Source: Methanotorris igneus Kol 5
Lineage (GTDB): Archaea; AGJL01; Methanococci; Methanococcales; Methanococcaceae
DNA length: 64,000 nucleotides
Direction of reading: 5' to 3'
NCBI RefSeq assembly: GCF_000214415.1
Contig: NC_015562.1
Location: 1,713,130-1,777,129, forward strand
Shown: positions 7,124 through 16,448 of the stretch, one piece after another
Position numbering within the stretch: the stretch's first letter is position 1
Layout: each line of letters starts with the position of its first letter
Program-made: the position numbers and the translations under genes
Notes under the pieces: generated by a model
What the model saw: only the letters and a program-made list of their open reading frames with translations
Database searches by the model: none
What the model was told of the DNA's origin: nothing

Positions 7124-9529
7124 CTATTTTTGATATGGATTTTCTATTCTCTCTTTTAATTCCTTTGCTCTAATTGCATAGTTTTTATTGTATATGTTAC
7201 CAATCCTTTCTATTGCATCCAACAATTTAATCACATTTTCCAAGTATGTGTAAATATCCCCACTGTAAGTTTGGATTCTATAATCTTCATAGAGTATTTT
7301 TGAGATCTGTGATGGTGTTTTTTTATTCATCCTCAAATTTATGATGGTCTTTGATATTTTTGGAATAACTTCTTCCTCTTCCTCAAATTCCAAGATAATT
7401 GGTATTAGCATTTCCTTTAAATGTTTCTCTCTAACTCTCTCAAAGTTCTCTTTTATTATCTGCAGTGCATCAACGAATCTTGAAGGAATATTTATGTGAA
7501 ATATCCTTGATAGTTTATTTTTTAGTGATGGGGAAATGTAGATGTTGTCAAATGGCAAAATTTTCACAATTAACTCCATAATTTCCTCTTTATTTTTAAT
7601 TGCTTCCCTTATAATCTCTGCATCTTTTGGGTATAGGAAGGATATTGAAGTTGCATATCCATATTTTGTTGGATATACATTATTTCCAATCACTTCAACC
7701 ATACCATATCCTCCCAATTTATTGAGAACATAATCTAAATCCAAATTTCTACCAAGCAACGGAACTCTGTCCAATTCAAATTTATTTGTTATTCCAGCAG
7801 TTATTGTGGCGAGTATTTGTTCTAACTCTTCATCCTCATTGTATTCAACATTAACATCTTCTGGCTCAGAGTTTAGGAGTTTAAATGCCACTTCATCCTC
7901 GCTCATTTCCATCTTTGCATGATACTTCTTCCCTATTTCAACCAGCAAATAGACCTTTCCAATATCGTGCATTCCCTTTCTTCCTGCCCTTCCACACATC
8001 TGTTGGAATTCAGATGGATTTAACCAATCCCCTCCCATCGCCAAACTCTCGAGTATTACTGTAGATGCTGGAAAATCAACCCCCGCAGCAAGTGCAGCTG
8101 TTGTTACAACGCACATGATTTTTTGGTTTAAAAAATCATCCTCTACCCTTCTTCTCCTTGAATACTCCATACCTCCATGGTAGTAATCTGCCTTAATTCC
8201 TTTTGAATTTAAAAACCTCGCTATGTATTCTGCCCTTTTTCTTGAGTAGGTGAAAATTAAACTCTGCCCTCTATAGCCATATTTGGATATTGTGTTGAAC
8301 TCTCTTTTTACAATCTCCCTAATCAAATTTAACTTGTTATATTCATTCTTTGCAAATATTACGTGTCTCTCTAATGGGACTGGTCTCCCATTGTATATTA
8401 TTGCCCTTGCATTTAGTTTTTTTGCAAGTTCGTTTGGATTTCCAATTGTGGCAGAGAGATAAATCATTTGGGCATTAAACAACTCTCTCAATCTTCCAAT
8501 CAATCCATCTAACCTTGCTCCTCTATCTTCCATGTTGAGGGAATGAATCTCATCAATAACAACAGTCCCCACATCCTTTAATTTTTTAGTTCTTATTAAA
8601 TAATCAATTCCCTCATAAGTACCAACAATAATATCCGCATTTATGTCAGTGTTTATTTCTTCTTTTGGTTTGCTTAATCTTCCCATTCCTACCCTTAAAG
8701 ATACTTTTAGCCCCAATTTTTCATACCTCTCTTTAAATTCAAGATACTTTTGATTTGCTAATGCTACAAGTGGCACTAAAAACAGAAATTTTCCTTTACC
8801 TTCTAATAGATTTTTAATTCCTGCAAGTTCGCCAATGAGTGTTTTTCCAGAAGATGTGGCTGACATTATAAGGAGATCTTTATTCTCCAATAACCCACCT
8901 TTAACAGCAAGTGTTTGGACTGGAAGGAGTTCTTCTATTCCCCTTTCTTTTATAATTTCCTTTAATTCTTTGGGAATGCTTAATTCATCTATTTTATAGT
9001 TTTCTATTTTATCCTCTTCACTTCCTACTAATACATCGTATCTTGTCAATTCTGGGTTATCTAATGGTCTGTTTGTTTTGAATATTTCTATTACTCTTTC
9101 AACGTCCCTAAATCTCTTCAAAAGTTTTCTAATAAACTCTTCGTTAATATTGACTTCATTTTTAACTTCTTCGATGGCACAATCTAAGCATATACACCTA
9201 CCATAGTAACTGTATTTGTCATAAAGTTCTTTATATTTCCCTTTTGTTAAGCAAAATGGACACAACTCAATATATTCATATTTTAAATTGTTTGTTTTTA
9301 GAAAATCCTCTATTCTTAAGGTCTCTTCATCTTTGCTTAGGAGAATCTTGTTGTTCTTTAAAATATTCATGAACTTTGCTGGTTGGATTAATTTGTCTTC
9401 CTCTCTACATTTATATGGCCTTATCTTATTCCCTTCTTTTCTCAATAAGGCATAATATTTTTTCTCGTTGATTAAATCTACAACCTCAATTTCATCCTTC
9501 TTTTTCTTAGGTTTTCTAATTATAAGCAT
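7124..9529 (-). CDS. Ski2-like superfamily 2 helicase with N-terminal zinc finger
   Basis: 801 residues. A Cys4 zinc-binding site (C90, C93, C114, C117) precedes the helicase core. Motifs: Q205, Walker A ATSSGKT at 224-230, DEIH at 326-329, SAT at 359-361, motif VI QMCGRAGRKG at 510-519. The C-terminal 280 residues are helical as in Hel308/Ski2 enzymes. From memory it matches the uncharacterised M. jannaschii MJ1401 helicase, and its neighbours (a class III pilin and a UPF0200 kinase) match MJ1400 and MJ1399, so local order is conserved. DNA or RNA unwinding is expected; the substrate is not known. It is distinct from the true Hel308 at 34529-36628, which lacks the zinc finger. Confidence 0.85.
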   Translation of the reverse strand: MLIIRKPKKKKDEIEVVDLINEKKYYALLRKEGNKIRPYKCREEDKLIQPAKFMNILKNNKILLSKDEETLRIEDFLKTNNLKYEYIELCPFCLTKGKYKELYDKYSYYGRCICLDCAIEEVKNEVNINEEFIRKLLKRFRDVERVIEIFKTNRPLDNPELTRYDVLVGSEEDKIENYKIDELSIPKELKEIIKERGIEELLPVQTLAVKGGLLENKDLLIMSATSSGKTLIGELAGIKNLLEGKGKFLFLVPLVALANQKYLEFKERYEKLGLKVSLRVGMGRLSKPKEEINTDINADIIVGTYEGIDYLIRTKKLKDVGTVVIDEIHSLNMEDRGARLDGLIGRLRELFNAQMIYLSATIGNPNELAKKLNARAIIYNGRPVPLERHVIFAKNEYNKLNLIREIVKREFNTISKYGYRGQSLIFTYSRKRAEYIARFLNSKGIKADYYHGGMEYSRRRRVEDDFLNQKIMCVVTTAALAAGVDFPASTVILESLAMGGDWLNPSEFQQMCGRAGRKGMHDIGKVYLLVEIGKKYHAKMEMSEDEVAFKLLNSEPEDVNVEYNEDEELEQILATITAGITNKFELDRVPLLGRNLDLDYVLNKLGGYGMVEVIGNNVYPTKYGYATSISFLYPKDAEIIREAIKNKEEIMELIVKILPFDNIYISPSLKNKLSRIFHINIPSRFVDALQIIKENFERVREKHLKEMLIPIILEFEEEEEVIPKISKTIINLRMNKKTPSQISKILYEDYRIQTYSGDIYTYLENVIKLLDAIERIGNIYNKNYAIRAKELKERIENPYQK

Positions 9530-9576
9530 GATATCACCTAAATAAGTATAAGGAGCTTTACATCAATCGCCAATTT

Positions 9577-9598
9577 GGCAAAACCTTTAGGTTTTGCC
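9577..9598. repeat. stand-alone GGCAAAACC hairpin
   Basis: GGCAAAACC-TTTA-GGTTTTGCC, followed by GTA. It is one of about twenty copies of this hairpin in the window and one of the few outside a larger terminal-inverted-repeat element (others near 20523-20550 and 58190-58206). Between divergent genes; function unknown. Confidence 0.8.
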
Positions 9599-9784
9599 GT
9601 AGTACTTCTCTTTTTTCTTTTACTTTTCCCAACCCAATAATTCCGTTCATTTCGTATAGATATATATAGGATAATGAATTAGATATCTTTATTAAACACC
9701 TAACCATAATTCACAACCAACCTTCTCATAGAATTGTGCTTTTAGTGTTAATTATAATTTTTTGACTTAAACAGGTGAATTATC

Positions 9785-9988
9785 ATGTTAAAAAAAGTTA
9801 AAAAATTAATACACTCTACCAGGGGGCAAATATCCTTAGAGTTCTCAATTCTTATGGCTGCAATTGTGTCTGCTGCAGTTATTGCTGGATATTACATAAT
9901 TGCAAGTTCAAAAGATGTTGGACACAATAACATAGATGCAATAAATCATACCTACAATGTTACTATGAAAGCATTAAATAAAGTATAG
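9785..9988 (+). CDS. class III signal peptide (EppA-type) pilin-like protein
   Basis: 67 residues. The basic leader MLKKVKKLIHSTRG is followed by QISLEFSIL, the Q-x-S-x-E motif of class III (DUF361) signal peptides cut by prepilin peptidase EppA between G and Q. A hydrophobic helix follows (AAIVSAAVIAGYYIIA) and then a short polar tail. Methanogen type IV-like pili are built from such subunits; the short tail suggests a minor or structural pilin. ATG 9785 has CAGGTGA upstream, and a TATA-like ATATATATAGG lies near 9659-9670. The TAG stop overlaps the left terminal repeat of the element at 9984-10103. Confidence 0.85.
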   Translation: MLKKVKKLIHSTRGQISLEFSILMAAIVSAAVIAGYYIIASSKDVGHNNIDAINHTYNVTMKALNKV

Positions 9989-10103
9989 TTGTTCGCGTTA
10001 ATGGTTGGTTACAACTGCCAATAAATTTAAGGTGAATAAGTCAAATTTTGAAATTTAATATGGCAAAATAGGGTTTTACCGTATAATTTCGCGAACAACT
10101 ATA
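9984..10103. repeat. 120-bp terminal-inverted-repeat element (TIR family 1)
   Basis: Perfect 14-bp ends TATAGTTGTTCGCG (9984-9997) and CGCGAACAACTATA (10090-10103) enclose the family core (AATTTAATATGGCAAAA..). The left end overlaps the pilin stop codon, and the right end lies 7 bp before the Shine-Dalgarno of the next gene. Confidence 0.85.
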
Positions 10104-10122
10104 ACTTAACAGGAGGATGACT

Positions 10123-10686
10123 ATGGTTGAGGTGCTAATAGGGATTACAGGGATGCCGGGTTCTGGAAAGAGTGCTATAAAGGAAGTAGCAAAAAAGTTT
10201 AACATTCCAGTAGTTTCAATGGGGGATGTGGTTAGGGAAGAGACAAGAAAGAAGGGTCTGGAATTAACTCCCGAAAATGTTGGTAATATGGCAATAAAGT
10301 TGAGAGAAATGTATGGAAAAGAGGCTATTGCAGTGCCGTGCTTAAAATATATTGAAAAATATTTTGCAAATTATGATTTTGTTATAATTGAGGGTGTTAG
10401 AAGTTTATATGAAGTCAACTATTTTAAAAAATACTATCCGTTCTTAACCATTGCCATACATGCTTCTCCAAAAACACGATTTGAGAGATTAATGAAGAGG
10501 AAAAGAGAAGATGACACCATGGATTGGGAAGAGTTTGTTAAGAGGGATATGAGAGAGTTGGGCTTTTCCATTGGTGGAGTTATTGCACTTGCAGATTACA
10601 TGATTGTTAATGAAGGGGATTACAAGAGTTATTTGCAAGAATTGGAAAGAACTCTGAAAAAAATTATAGACTCATTCAAAAAATAA
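10123..10686 (+). CDS. UPF0200 nucleotide-kinase-like P-loop protein
   Basis: 187 residues from ATG 10123, chosen because AGGAGG (10111-10116) sits 6 bases before it; the ATG at 10117 abuts the Shine-Dalgarno. Opening [18 protein letters not shown] carries Walker [18 protein letters not shown] is the Walker B-like strand; an R-rich lid ([10 protein letters not shown]) follows. The fold is that of adenylate/dephospho-CoA kinases. It matches the uncharacterised UPF0200 family (MJ1399 type, from memory). Substrate unproven; dephospho-CoA and nucleoside monophosphates are candidates. Its neighbours match the M. jannaschii order. Confidence 0.85.
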   Translation: MVEVLIGITGMPGSGKSAIKEVAKKFNIPVVSMGDVVREETRKKGLELTPENVGNMAIKLREMYGKEAIAVPCLKYIEKYFANYDFVIIEGVRSLYEVNYFKKYYPFLTIAIHASPKTRFERLMKRKREDDTMDWEEFVKRDMRELGFSIGGVIALADYMIVNEGDYKSYLQELERTLKKIIDSFKK

Positions 10687-10707
10687 TGTAAATAATGTAA
10701 TACAAAT

Positions 10708-10829
10708 TATGGTCATGTGCATTGTAATTTAAACTAAAACTACAATAAATTTTAAGATGTTATACTCCCATATCAAAATTTAACGGCAAAACCAAAGGTT
10801 TTGCCGTATGTCTTCTGCACATGACTATA
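10708..10829. repeat. TIR family 1 element
   Basis: Ends TATGGTCATGTGC (10708-10720) and GCACATGACTATA (10817-10829), one mismatch. It contains hairpin GGCAAAACC-AAA-GGTTTTGCC near 10783-10803. Lies between convergent genes. Confidence 0.8.
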
Positions 10830-10843
10830 ATTTATTATATATT

Positions 10844-11923
10844 TTAATACTTATCCCCCAAAGGAACGATGTTCTTTTCTTCCATCTCAATAAAACCTTC
10901 CCAATATTTTCTGCATTTACATTCAACATCTAAAACATCGATATCTTGCGTTAATGTGAATTTTTCTATTGCATTTTTTATTTTATAGTTGCATTCACAA
11001 CCATATAAATTATGTGCTCCTCTTTTTGTAGGAATACCTGAGGTATCACACATAACGATCTTGTCTGGATTTTTTGATTTGACTTCTTTTAATATTTCAA
11101 TTATACTCCATAAAAATGGAGGGCGGTATTGATTCTTTGACCAGAAATATTCCATCAATGTCCCTTTGTGGACTGTTGCTGGACAGAAAGAAACTCTACT
11201 ACATCCAACTTCAAATGCTTTATTTGCTGAGTTTATTGCATCCAATATAGCATCTTTTTCAGTTATAAAGAGGGGTTTTATTAGTAAATATGCCTTTATC
11301 CCAACATTATATTTTTTCGCAATGTTTATAGCATTTATTATGTCTTCTGTTGTAACACCTTTATGAATAGCAATGTTCCTAATCTCTTCGTTAAACGTCT
11401 CAACCCCTACACCAATCTCAACATTTATATCTTTAATATATTCCCTAATATTCTTTAAGTTCTCTTCTGTTATAAATTCTGGTCGTGATTCAATTGCTAT
11501 TTCTTTTAATTTCCCTTCTTCTTCCAACTTTCCCAATCTCTCAAAAATATATTCCTTTGCTTCTCTTGGCACTTCAAATTCATCCAAAAAACTCCCAGAT
11601 GTGAAGATTTTTACGCTGAACTCATCCAAATCTTTTACTTTTTCAATGGCATAATCAAACTGTTTCTTTAAGTTCTCTGCAGATATTGGAGTTGGGGACG
11701 AATCCATCAAATAACTACACATCGTGCATCCTCCACTTTCATACGCCCATCTGCATCCAACTGTTCTAAGTATAATGGTGAGGGATTTCCCAATACTTTT
11801 ATCCAAAAAAATATCATCTTGAACCCATGTGGCAATTGGTTTATTTGGATTTGATTCTTTTCTTTTCTTTAGATGTTTTTCTCTCATTTTTTTTAAAAAA
11901 AGTTCAGAATAGTTTTCAATCAT
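10844..11923 (-). CDS. raSEA: archaeosine biosynthesis radical SAM protein RaSEA
   Basis: 359 residues. The radical-SAM cysteines lie in an unusual motif, TVGCRWAYESGGCTMCSYL, where the second and third Cys are CxxC. Elp3-like barrel signatures follow (IFTSGSFLDEFEVP, ESRPEFITEENL, EIGVGVET), and a C-terminal CDTSGIPTKRGAHNL plus a Cys-rich end (YGCECN, VECKCRKYW). Family knowledge: RaSEA works with ArcS, converting preQ0-lysine on tRNA position 15 into archaeosine. ATG 11923 is preceded by GGTGTTATAATT. It is monocistronic, convergent with the UPF0200 gene across a TIR element. Confidence 0.8.
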   Translation of the reverse strand: MIENYSELFLKKMREKHLKKRKESNPNKPIATWVQDDIFLDKSIGKSLTIILRTVGCRWAYESGGCTMCSYLMDSSPTPISAENLKKQFDYAIEKVKDLDEFSVKIFTSGSFLDEFEVPREAKEYIFERLGKLEEEGKLKEIAIESRPEFITEENLKNIREYIKDINVEIGVGVETFNEEIRNIAIHKGVTTEDIINAINIAKKYNVGIKAYLLIKPLFITEKDAILDAINSANKAFEVGCSRVSFCPATVHKGTLMEYFWSKNQYRPPFLWSIIEILKEVKSKNPDKIVMCDTSGIPTKRGAHNLYGCECNYKIKNAIEKFTLTQDIDVLDVECKCRKYWEGFIEMEEKNIVPLGDKY

Positions 11924-12011
11924 AATTATAACACCTTAAAAAATTTTTAGCATATTTAGATGTTTTTGAAAAATTTATACCACAAAAATAGGTTTTAAAA
12001 TTTATAAAAAA

Positions 12012-12581
12012 TTATTCATCAAACTTAAATCCGCAAACTTTACAAAAGTTCTTCAAAATCTCTGAGCCATATTCAGTATGTGCTACCTCAGGATGGAATT
12101 GGACTCCATAAATTGGTTTTTTCTTATGCTTCATTGCCTCAACTTCACATATATCTGAGTATGCAAGAATCTCAAAATCTTCTGGAACTTTTTTAACCTC
12201 ATCCTTGTGTGATGCCCAAGCGTTGAACTCTTTTGGAACATTTTTAAATAAATCATTCTCCTCTATAACATACACCTTTGTGCTTGCATATTCCTCTGCT
12301 TCTGCCCTTCCAACTTCTCCGCCGTATGCTTTTGCTATGAGTTGATGCCCTAAGCAAATACCCAATATTGGAAGTTTTGCATTTAAAGCTATATTTATAC
12401 AGTTCTTTGCTTTTTCAATATCTGGCCCTCCACTTAATATAATGCCCTTTATTTCTTCGTTCTGCTCAATTTCTTCCAATGGTGTTGTATTTGGGATGAT
12501 TTTTGAAGGAACTCCCATATATTTCAAACTCCTATATATCCTATGGACATACTGCCCGCCGTTGTTTAAAATAACTATCAC
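12012..12581 (-). CDS. guaAA: GMP synthase glutaminase subunit A
   Basis: 189 residues, a complete class I glutamine amidotransferase without the ATP-pyrophosphatase domain, as usual for the split archaeal GMP synthase. Catalytic Cys76 is in GICLGHQ, and the His-Glu pair is in [10 protein letters not shown] (H163, E165). It supplies ammonia to GuaAB, which converts XMP to GMP; guaAB is not in this window. ATG 12581 has GGGGTTGAGATTGTG upstream. Monocistronic, followed downstream by raSEA on the same strand after a 90-bp gap. Confidence 0.9.
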   Translation of the reverse strand: MIVILNNGGQYVHRIYRSLKYMGVPSKIIPNTTPLEEIEQNEEIKGIILSGGPDIEKAKNCINIALNAKLPILGICLGHQLIAKAYGGEVGRAEAEEYASTKVYVIEENDLFKNVPKEFNAWASHKDEVKKVPEDFEILAYSDICEVEAMKHKKKPIYGVQFHPEVAHTEYGSEILKNFCKVCGFKFDE

Positions 12582-12609
12582 AATCTCAACCCCTTAAAAT
12601 TGTTAAATA

Positions 12610-12734
12610 TATAGTCGTTTGCGGGATTTCTTGGCATAATGGAATTGAAAGAGGTCAAAATTATTTAAATAAGGCATAATTCATCTTTTTAATTTTGATT
12701 AAGTTTTCAACCTTTATAACGCAAACAACCAATA
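12610..12734. repeat. TIR family 1 element, slightly degenerate
   Basis: Left end TATAGTCGTTTGCG (12610-12623); right end CGCAAACAACCAATA (12720-12734). The core AAATAAGGCATAATTCA is shared with other copies. Located between map and guaAA. Confidence 0.7.
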
Positions 12735-12779
12735 GTTTTTGTAGTAAAATAAAAATATTATTCATTTGAAAGTGCAGGT

Positions 12780-13667
12780 TTATTTAGTTACAACCTCAAC
12801 ACCATTTTCAGTAATCAATACTGTATGTTCTGCCTGTGTAACCATTCCATTGTTTCTCTCAACTAAGGTAGGGTAACTATAAACGCACCCTGCCATAATC
12901 AAACTCTTTAATGCTGTTTTGAATTTTGGATTTTCTTTGACAACCCATCTTTCGGCAAATGGTAAATAAGGATATTCTTTCTCTATCTTCTTTAATAATG
13001 TTCTTGCAGTAGGTAATCGCATAGGTTTTGAGGTTATAAATTTATATATATGCCCAACACTCCCATCCTTAACCATTCCAAACCCATCAGTTGCGAATGG
13101 CTCAATTGCAACCAAATCTCCAACATCAACAACATCATTAGTTCGCTCTTTAACATTTGGAATGCTTATACCTGAATGCAGAACATACCTATACATAACA
13201 TGCCCAGAGAGGTTTGAAATTGGCTTATATCCATAACTATTAATAACTTCTTCAATAATCCTCCCCATTTCACCAACATTCATTGGGGGGTTTATTTCTT
13301 TAATTACCGTTTCTAATGCATCCTCTGCTGCCTTTTTTAAATCATTATAGGAATTTGATAAATCAACAGTAATGGCAGTATCTGCAATATACCCATCAAC
13401 ATGAGCTCCTAAATCTAATTTTACAACATCATTCTCTCCAAATATTTTATCATCATTATGACATGGAGTGTAATGGGCAGCAATATTGTTTATTGAAATA
13501 TTGCACGGGAATGCTGGTTCTCCACCCAATTCCTTAATTCTATTCTCAACGAACTCTGCCACATCATACAACTTAACTCCTGGCTTTATCATCTTTATTG
13601 CCTCTTCTCTTACCTTAGATACTATTTTACCCGCTTCTATTATTTTATTGTATGTTTCCTCATTCAT
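12780..13667 (-). CDS. map: methionine aminopeptidase, type II archaeal
   Basis: 295 residues from ATG 13667, where MNEETYNKIIEAGKI lines up with the usual archaeal start; a GTG nine bases earlier is possible. Metal and catalytic residues are visible: His in AAHYTPCH, Asp in KLDLGAH and GYIADTA, His in LSGHVMYRYVLHSG, Glu in AIEPFATDG and VTQAEHTV. The enzyme removes initiator Met from nascent proteins in the cytosol. It starts 21 bp after the Drg GTPase stop on the same strand, so the two are probably co-transcribed. Confidence 0.92.
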   Translation of the reverse strand: MNEETYNKIIEAGKIVSKVREEAIKMIKPGVKLYDVAEFVENRIKELGGEPAFPCNISINNIAAHYTPCHNDDKIFGENDVVKLDLGAHVDGYIADTAITVDLSNSYNDLKKAAEDALETVIKEINPPMNVGEMGRIIEEVINSYGYKPISNLSGHVMYRYVLHSGISIPNVKERTNDVVDVGDLVAIEPFATDGFGMVKDGSVGHIYKFITSKPMRLPTARTLLKKIEKEYPYLPFAERWVVKENPKFKTALKSLIMAGCVYSYPTLVERNNGMVTQAEHTVLITENGVEVVTK

Positions 13668-13688
13668 TACAACCACATTGCCAAATTT

Positions 13689-14792
13689 TTACTTGCTTCT
13701 CTTTATAACAATCGTTAAAATGTCTTCATCTTCCAAAACGTGGTCTAATCCAACCCTCTGCCCAGGGTGTTTTGCTGATTTACCCCAAACTTGGGCATAT
13801 CTGAAGTTCTCAACGAAATCTCTGTGCAATTTGTTACACACATCTCTAACAGTTGAACCCCTCAACATAATGAGAGGTTCATCAAAATCAGGTTTCTTTC
13901 CTTGAGGTTTTAAATATATCTTTATAAATCCAAGTGTGTTATATATAGCTTCCTTTAATTTATCAAGGTTAATTTCTTTATGCCCCGATACAAGAACATG
14001 AGGTCTATCCTTTAATTTCTCTTCAATCTCCTTCAATTGCTCCTCAGTTGCCAAATCAATCTTATTTACAACAACTAATGATGGGATGTAAACCCTATTG
14101 CCCATGATAACATCAATAAGTTGGTCTGCGGTTATGTCTTCCCTTATAACGACATCTGCGTTGTGTATTTTGTATTCATTCAAAATTGCCACTATGGTCT
14201 CCTCATCTAAATGAGTTAATGGGACTGTTGTGTTTACTGTTATTCCTCCTCTCTCTTTTCTAACAATTTTCACATCTGGTGGCTGTTGATCCAATCTAAT
14301 ACCAACATTAAACAACTCTTTTTCAATAACTGGTAAATGCTCTAATGAAAAAACATCAACTACAAGCAATATCAAATCTGCACTTCTCACCGCTGCTAAA
14401 ACTTCAGTTCCTCTACCTTTACCAGAAGAAGCTCCTGTAATAATACCCGGAGCATCCAAAACTTGGATCTTTGCCCCTTTATATTCCATAATTCCGGGGA
14501 CTATTTTTAATGTGGTAAATGCGTAAGCCCCAACTTCTGAATGAGCATTTGTTAATTTATTTAGTAGGGTTGATTTCCCAACTGATGGGAATCCAACAAA
14601 TGCTACTGTTGCATCTCCTGATTTTTTTACGGCATAACCATGACCGCCTCCACCACCCCTCTGTCTGTTCTGTTCTTCTCTCAATTTTGCAAGTTTTGCC
14701 TTCAATCTTCCAATGTGTTTTTGAGTAGCTTTGTTGTATGGGGTGTTTTTTAATTCCTCTTCAATCCTCCTAATTTCTTCTTCAATGCCCAT
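13689..14792 (-). CDS. Drg/OBG-family GTPase with TGS domain
   Basis: 367 residues from ATG 14792, preceded by GGTGAG. A longer frame to 14861 would add residues encoded by upstream repeat-like DNA and is rejected. A helical N-terminus (1-45) and Gly-rich linker precede the G domain: G1 GFPSVGKST at 67-75, G3 DAPG, G4 NKID. A C-terminal TGS domain (about 290-366) ends [19 protein letters not shown]. Drg proteins are ribosome-associated translation GTPases conserved from archaea to man. Likely operon with map downstream. Confidence 0.9.
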   Translation of the reverse strand: MGIEEEIRRIEEELKNTPYNKATQKHIGRLKAKLAKLREEQNRQRGGGGGHGYAVKKSGDATVAFVGFPSVGKSTLLNKLTNAHSEVGAYAFTTLKIVPGIMEYKGAKIQVLDAPGIITGASSGKGRGTEVLAAVRSADLILLVVDVFSLEHLPVIEKELFNVGIRLDQQPPDVKIVRKERGGITVNTTVPLTHLDEETIVAILNEYKIHNADVVIREDITADQLIDVIMGNRVYIPSLVVVNKIDLATEEQLKEIEEKLKDRPHVLVSGHKEINLDKLKEAIYNTLGFIKIYLKPQGKKPDFDEPLIMLRGSTVRDVCNKLHRDFVENFRYAQVWGKSAKHPGQRVGLDHVLEDEDILTIVIKRSK

Positions 14793-14827
14793 GTTCTCAC
14801 CGAAAATATAAGTGTTCCTAAAAAATA

Positions 14828-15186
14828 TATAGTCGTGTGCGTTGGAAAGGTTTTTTGGCAAAATCCAAGGGATTTTGCCGTATATCTTTTGGCAAAACTA
14901 AAAGTTTTGCCGTATAATTTGGAATATGCTATTAGTAAATTTTTAAGGTTAATGCGTTATTTCAAATTTTAATGAATGCATAACGATTATAGTTGTGTGC
15001 GAATTTTTTTAAACTTATTATAAAAACTTATAAAATTTTAAGTGGTCATTTTTCCTCCTTTAAATTTTGAAATTGAGTGTTTAATACTCCATAAATTTTA
15101 TTAAAGTTATGTTCATCGAAGCGAAGCTTCGAGCAGCGAAAACTCCGCAGGAGTTTTCGCCTAAATTTCTAACGCACACAACTATA
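14828..15186. repeat. composite of TIR family 1 elements with internal hairpins
   Basis: A first left end, TATAGTCGTGTGCG, is at 14828-14841. A second element has perfect ends TATAGTTGTGTGCG (14988-15001) and CGCACACAACTATA (15173-15186). The first part holds two GGCAAAA hairpins near 14859-14913. The second holds TCGAAGCGAAGCTTCGA (near 15116-15132) and a GCGAAAACTCC/GGAGTTTTCGC hairpin (near 15137-15160). It fills most of the gene-free stretch between drg and the insertion sequence. Confidence 0.8.
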
Positions 15187-15207
15187 TTTGAAATTTATTG
15201 ATTATAA

Positions 15208-16229
15208 GAGGTTGTCGAAAAATTATTTCATCAATGAATTTAAATATTACTCTCTAATACTAATAACTCTCATTAGTGTTAAAATATTATGAACGATTGC
15301 TACTGCTAAAGTAGCTCTACATCTACTTTCAGGTAGTTTTTCATTTAGAGTTAATCTAAATTTAGTTTTTAGCCCTCCAAATATCGCTTCTATTACCCCT
15401 CTAATTTTATACAGTTTCTTATCAAACAATTTTTTAACTTTCTTTCTGATTTTAGAAATACCGTAATCCCATTTAAACTCTTTTGTTTTAACTATTGGAA
15501 TGAGGTCTATGGATAACAACTCTCTAAGTAAATCTTCATCATCGTAACCACCATCCAACAATATTATCGCACCTTTCACAAAATCTAAAGATTTTATCAT
15601 TTTTAGTAAGTTTTTACTGTCTGAACTATATCCATTATCCCATTTTACCATAACAATCGAAATTAATCCATAATCTTTATAATAGCAAGCTAATACGTGC
15701 ATTTTGTCAAAAACCCGATACTTTACCTTTTTTATTTCATTATTCACAACTCTGATTCTTTCACAATACACTCTTAATAAATGGACTCCAGTGGAATCAG
15801 CTATGTAAATTATAACCGATGATTTTAACGAATTAGCAATAATTAAGTGTAATCCAACGATTATTTTAGTTAAATCGCTTATTTTAATCCTCTGAAAAGC
15901 TTTTCCGTATGTGGAGCTATCTATATGCTTTTTATGTAAATAATCGGAAAGAGTTTCTAAATCTCTTAAACTAATTCTAAAAATGTGTTTTATTATTAGA
16001 GTAGCTATATATTCATTGTAACTTATAGCTAAAGGCCTTCCTACTTTGCGTTTTTCTTTATATGGAAGTAAAATATTTATAATAAATGAAACAAAATCAT
16101 AAGTGTACTTAATATTGAATATCTTAAACCTCTTATCGTAGGCTTTCCAGTATCCTTTTCTTTTGGTTTTTCTGCCGCTCATAATTATTATTACTATTAT
16201 TTATAGTATTCGTATTTTTCGACAACCTC
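15208..16229 (-). mobile_element. insertion sequence copy 1, 1,022 bp, IS5-like
   Basis: Terminal inverted repeats GAGGTTGTCGAAAAAT (left) and its complement (right) bound one transposase gene. Length matches the copy at 33266-34287. Flanks TGATTATAA and AAGAAAAAA are not direct repeats, so this copy lacks a target-site duplication, unlike copy 2. Confidence 0.9.
15247..16182 (-). CDS. DDE transposase of IS5-like element, copy 1
   Basis: 311 residues, identical to the product of 33305-34240. A basic N-terminus (SGRKTKRKGYWKAYDKRFK) is followed by a helical region and a DDE core: first Asp in IYIADSTGVHL, second in AIILLDGGYDDEDLL, Glu in GVIEAIFGGLKTKFR. The Y-x2-R-x3-E-type signature around VIEAIFGG supports the IS4/IS5 superfamily. 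The frame is intact, so the element may be active. It lies upstream of and opposite to secD. Confidence 0.9.
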   Translation of the reverse strand: MSGRKTKRKGYWKAYDKRFKIFNIKYTYDFVSFIINILLPYKEKRKVGRPLAISYNEYIATLIIKHIFRISLRDLETLSDYLHKKHIDSSTYGKAFQRIKISDLTKIIVGLHLIIANSLKSSVIIYIADSTGVHLLRVYCERIRVVNNEIKKVKYRVFDKMHVLACYYKDYGLISIVMVKWDNGYSSDSKNLLKMIKSLDFVKGAIILLDGGYDDEDLLRELLSIDLIPIVKTKEFKWDYGISKIRKKVKKLFDKKLYKIRGVIEAIFGGLKTKFRLTLNEKLPESRCRATLAVAIVHNILTLMRVISIRE

Positions 16230-16448
16230 AAGAAAAAATTTAAATATAAGTTAAAAATGTCCTAATAACTATGTTTTATAAATTTCTAATACCTTATTGT
16301 GTTTGTGCATTTATGGTAGTTTTACGAATGAGTGTCACAATATTATTATCTTAAAACTCAATTAATGCTATGTTTCATGAACATTTAATTACATTCATAT
16401 TTTTGCAAAATGGCATAAAACTTTCAATAAAATCCTTGAGGAGATAGT

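Noticed and set aside
15199-16238. Target-site duplication for IS copy 1
   Set aside because: Flanks TGATTATAA and AAGAAAAAA do not match in any register, unlike copy 2.
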